Assembly (NCBI RefSeq): GCF_965228935.1 | Contig: NZ_OZ245846.1 | Location: 3,162,001 to 3,226,000, forward strand | DNA length: 64,000 nucleotides | Source of the DNA: Ulvibacterium sp965228935 | GTDB taxonomy: Bacteria > Bacteroidota > Bacteroidia > Flavobacteriales > Flavobacteriaceae | Direction of reading: 5' to 3' | Part shown: positions 62,485 through 64,000 of the stretch, piece by piece | Layout: every line of letters starts with the position of its first letter | Numbering within the stretch: position 1 is the first letter of the stretch | The notes under the pieces: generated by a model | What the model saw: the letters and a program-made list of their open reading frames with translations, nothing else | The model's database searches: none | What the model was told of the DNA's origin: nothing | Made by a program: the position numbers and the translations under genes

Positions 62485-63834
62485 ATGAAAAACTCAGGAA
62501 AGAATCAAAATTCTACCGATCAGGAAAAAAAATCACGTAGGGACTTCGTAAAGAAAAGTGCTTTGTTCACGGGAGGCGCCATGTTGTTGCCCAACCTTCA
62601 AATGAATGCCATGGTAAATGTTCTAAATGACAAGAAACTCAAAATTGCCTTAGTAGGTTGTGGTGGTCGAGGAACGGGTGCCGCGGTACAGGCCTTAAAT
62701 GCAGACGATAATGTGGAATTGGTAGCCATGGCCGATGCTTTCGAAGATCGCTTACAGAGCAGTTTCATGAACATCGCAAAGGCGTTGGGAGAAACAAAAA
62801 AGCTAAATGTTAACGAGAAGCACAAATTTGTTGGATTTGATGGGGCCAAAAAGGCAATGGATCTCGCCGATGTGGTGATTTTGGCAACGCCCCCTGGTTT
62901 CCGTCCGGAACATTTCGCCTATGCCATTGACAATGGCAAGCATGTGTTTATGGAAAAGCCGGTAGCGACCGATGTCCCTGGGGTTCGCAAAGTCTTGGCG
63001 TCCGCCAAGAAAGCCAAAGAAAATAAGCTGAACGTGGTAGTCGGATTGCAACGCCATTATCAGGACAATTATCTGGCCGCGATAGATCAGCTAAAAAAGG
63101 ATGCCATAGGTAAAATCGTATCCGGTCAGGTGTATTGGAACAGTGGTGGCGTTTGGGTCAGGGAAAGAAAACCGGGGCAAACGGAATTGGAGTACCAAAT
63201 GAGAAATTGGTACTATTTCAACTGGTTATGTGGCGATCATATTTTAGAACAACACATCCATAATATTGATGTAGCGAACTGGTTTATTGGGGAATACCCG
63301 ATTTCTGCCCAGGGTATGGGAGGAAGACAGGTGCGTACAGGAAAAGATCATGGGGAAATCTATGACCATCATTTTGTGGAATTTACCTATCCTAGTGGAG
63401 CTGTCATAGCGAGCCAGTGCCGTCATCAACCCGAGACCATGAGCCGGGTCTCCGAATTTTTCCAAGGTACCAAGGGGACCGTTTCTACGGAAGGGGACAA
63501 TACGAGCATCAAAGGGTGGGATGGAAGTACCATCTTTGAGCATAGGGGTAAGGATGACCCCAATCCGTATGAAGTAGAGCATGTAAAACTCTTTGAGTCC
63601 ATACGAAACGGTGGAGTGATTGCAGATGGGGAAAACGGGGCTAAAAGTACCATGACGGCTATCATGGGAAGAATGGCAACCTATTCCGGAAAGGTCGTAA
63701 AATGGGACGATGCCATGGCCTCCAATCTCGTTTTGGTTCCAGAGAATCTATCCTGGGACTCTCCAGCACCGGTAAAACCTAACTCTGATGGATGGTATGA
63801 AATACCGACTCCCGGAAAGACTGTCGTAATTTAG
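62485..63834 (+). CDS. Exported Gfo/Idh/MocA family oxidoreductase
   Basis: 449 residues. The N-terminus SRRDFVKKSALFTGGAMLLP has a twin-arginine motif. Rossmann motif ALVGCGGRGTGAAVQAL; the conserved FMEKPVATDV motif has Lys158. The C-terminal domain includes HILEQHIHNIDVANWFIGE and FTYPSGAVIASQCRHQPETM. Tat export of Gfo/Idh proteins with tightly bound NAD is known for the superfamily and allows redox-neutral sugar conversion in the periplasm. It fits with the Tat-exported TIM-barrel protein two genes upstream. Confidence 0.93.
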   Translation: MKNSGKNQNSTDQEKKSRRDFVKKSALFTGGAMLLPNLQMNAMVNVLNDKKLKIALVGCGGRGTGAAVQALNADDNVELVAMADAFEDRLQSSFMNIAKALGETKKLNVNEKHKFVGFDGAKKAMDLADVVILATPPGFRPEHFAYAIDNGKHVFMEKPVATDVPGVRKVLASAKKAKENKLNVVVGLQRHYQDNYLAAIDQLKKDAIGKIVSGQVYWNSGGVWVRERKPGQTELEYQMRNWYYFNWLCGDHILEQHIHNIDVANWFIGEYPISAQGMGGRQVRTGKDHGEIYDHHFVEFTYPSGAVIASQCRHQPETMSRVSEFFQGTKGTVSTEGDNTSIKGWDGSTIFEHRGKDDPNPYEVEHVKLFESIRNGGVIADGENGAKSTMTAIMGRMATYSGKVVKWDDAMASNLVLVPENLSWDSPAPVKPNSDGWYEIPTPGKTVVI

Positions 63835-63838
63835 AGGT

Positions 63839-64000
63839 ATGAAGCGAAGAAGTATAGTAAAGACGAATATTTTCATGTCCCTGCTTTTGGCAGGGACACT
63901 CTTTTTGGCCTGTAAGGAAAAACCAACTGATACAGAAAAAGTTTCCAATGCTCGGCAACCTAACATTATCTACATTTTGGCCGATGACTTAGGTTATGCG
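63839..64000 (+). CDS. Sulfatase, N-terminal part (runs off right edge)
   Basis: 54 codons from the ATG at 63839 to the window end. Signal peptide with lipobox LFLAC, a short linker, and the start of an S1 sulfatase, PNIIYILADDLGYA, with the two metal Asp residues. The formylglycine site is outside the window. It is 4 bp from the preceding stop, so it belongs to the same operon. Confidence 0.88.
   Translation, partial: MKRRSIVKTNIFMSLLLAGTLFLACKEKPTDTEKVSNARQPNIIYILADDLGYA

Overview
The window looks like part of the chromosome of a marine-type Bacteroidota, most likely a Flavobacteriaceae member. The reasons are the many lipoproteins with Flavobacteria-style signal peptides, start sites without clear Shine-Dalgarno sequences, TAnnTTTG-type promoter elements, a moderate GC content, and glycan-degradation loci built from sulfatases, GH29, GH88 and GH127 enzymes and heme lipoproteins. 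The genus cannot be fixed from the sequence alone. I saw no rRNA, tRNA, CRISPR array, integrase or transposase gene.

Layout. 1-4.0 kb: the start of a secreted protein (minus strand), two tandem paralogous lipoproteins with a shared 44-bp upstream element that looks like an ECF-type promoter, then an ECF sigma factor overlapping a membrane-anchored partner. 4.0-9.1 kb (minus): a sulfide/persulfide operon (SQR-like flavoprotein, TusE/DsrC-like and DsrE-like proteins) and pyruvate phosphate dikinase. Both transcription units carry the same two-operator promoter layout. 9.4-15.8 kb (plus): a complete, tightly packed eboABCDEF cluster, an enigmatic metabolite-traffic system. 15.9-24 kb: two large heme c lipoproteins separated by a MITE-like element, a Tat-type TIM-barrel protein, and a DUF2975/XRE pair.

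24-64 kb: a large carbohydrate-catabolism region. On the minus strand are ThuA-like, GH29 alpha-L-fucosidase, epimerase and MFS genes. Divergent from these is a plus-strand operon (TIM-barrel isomerase, two Gfo/Idh/MocA oxidoreductases, Zn-dehydrogenase, nucleotide-sugar-type epimerase, SGNH-dehydrogenase-cytochrome fusion). A ~21 kb minus-strand run of 14 genes follows (IlvD/Edd aldonate dehydratase, GntP permease, two heme lipoproteins, Gfo/Idh, GH127, sulfatase, GH88, OYE-like oxidoreductase, SDR, small membrane protein, SSS symporter, amidohydrolase, sugar mutarotase). The last 3.5 kb (plus) holds a TIM-barrel protein, SDR, Gfo/Idh and the start of another sulfatase, so the locus continues past the right edge.

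Inferred joint function: exported GH127, sulfatase and GH29 release or trim L-arabinofuranose, sulfated and fucose- or rhamnose-type sugars. Envelope heme lipoproteins of the PVC type may oxidise sugars outside the inner membrane. GntP, SSS and MFS carriers import acids or sugars, and cytoplasmic dehydrogenases, dehydratase and isomerases finish the breakdown. No SusC/SusD pair is present in the window. The strongest leads are the ebo cluster, the shared SQR/ppdK promoter design, the repeated ECF-like promoter next to its possible sigma factor, and the five heme lipoproteins tied to a redox style of sugar catabolism.
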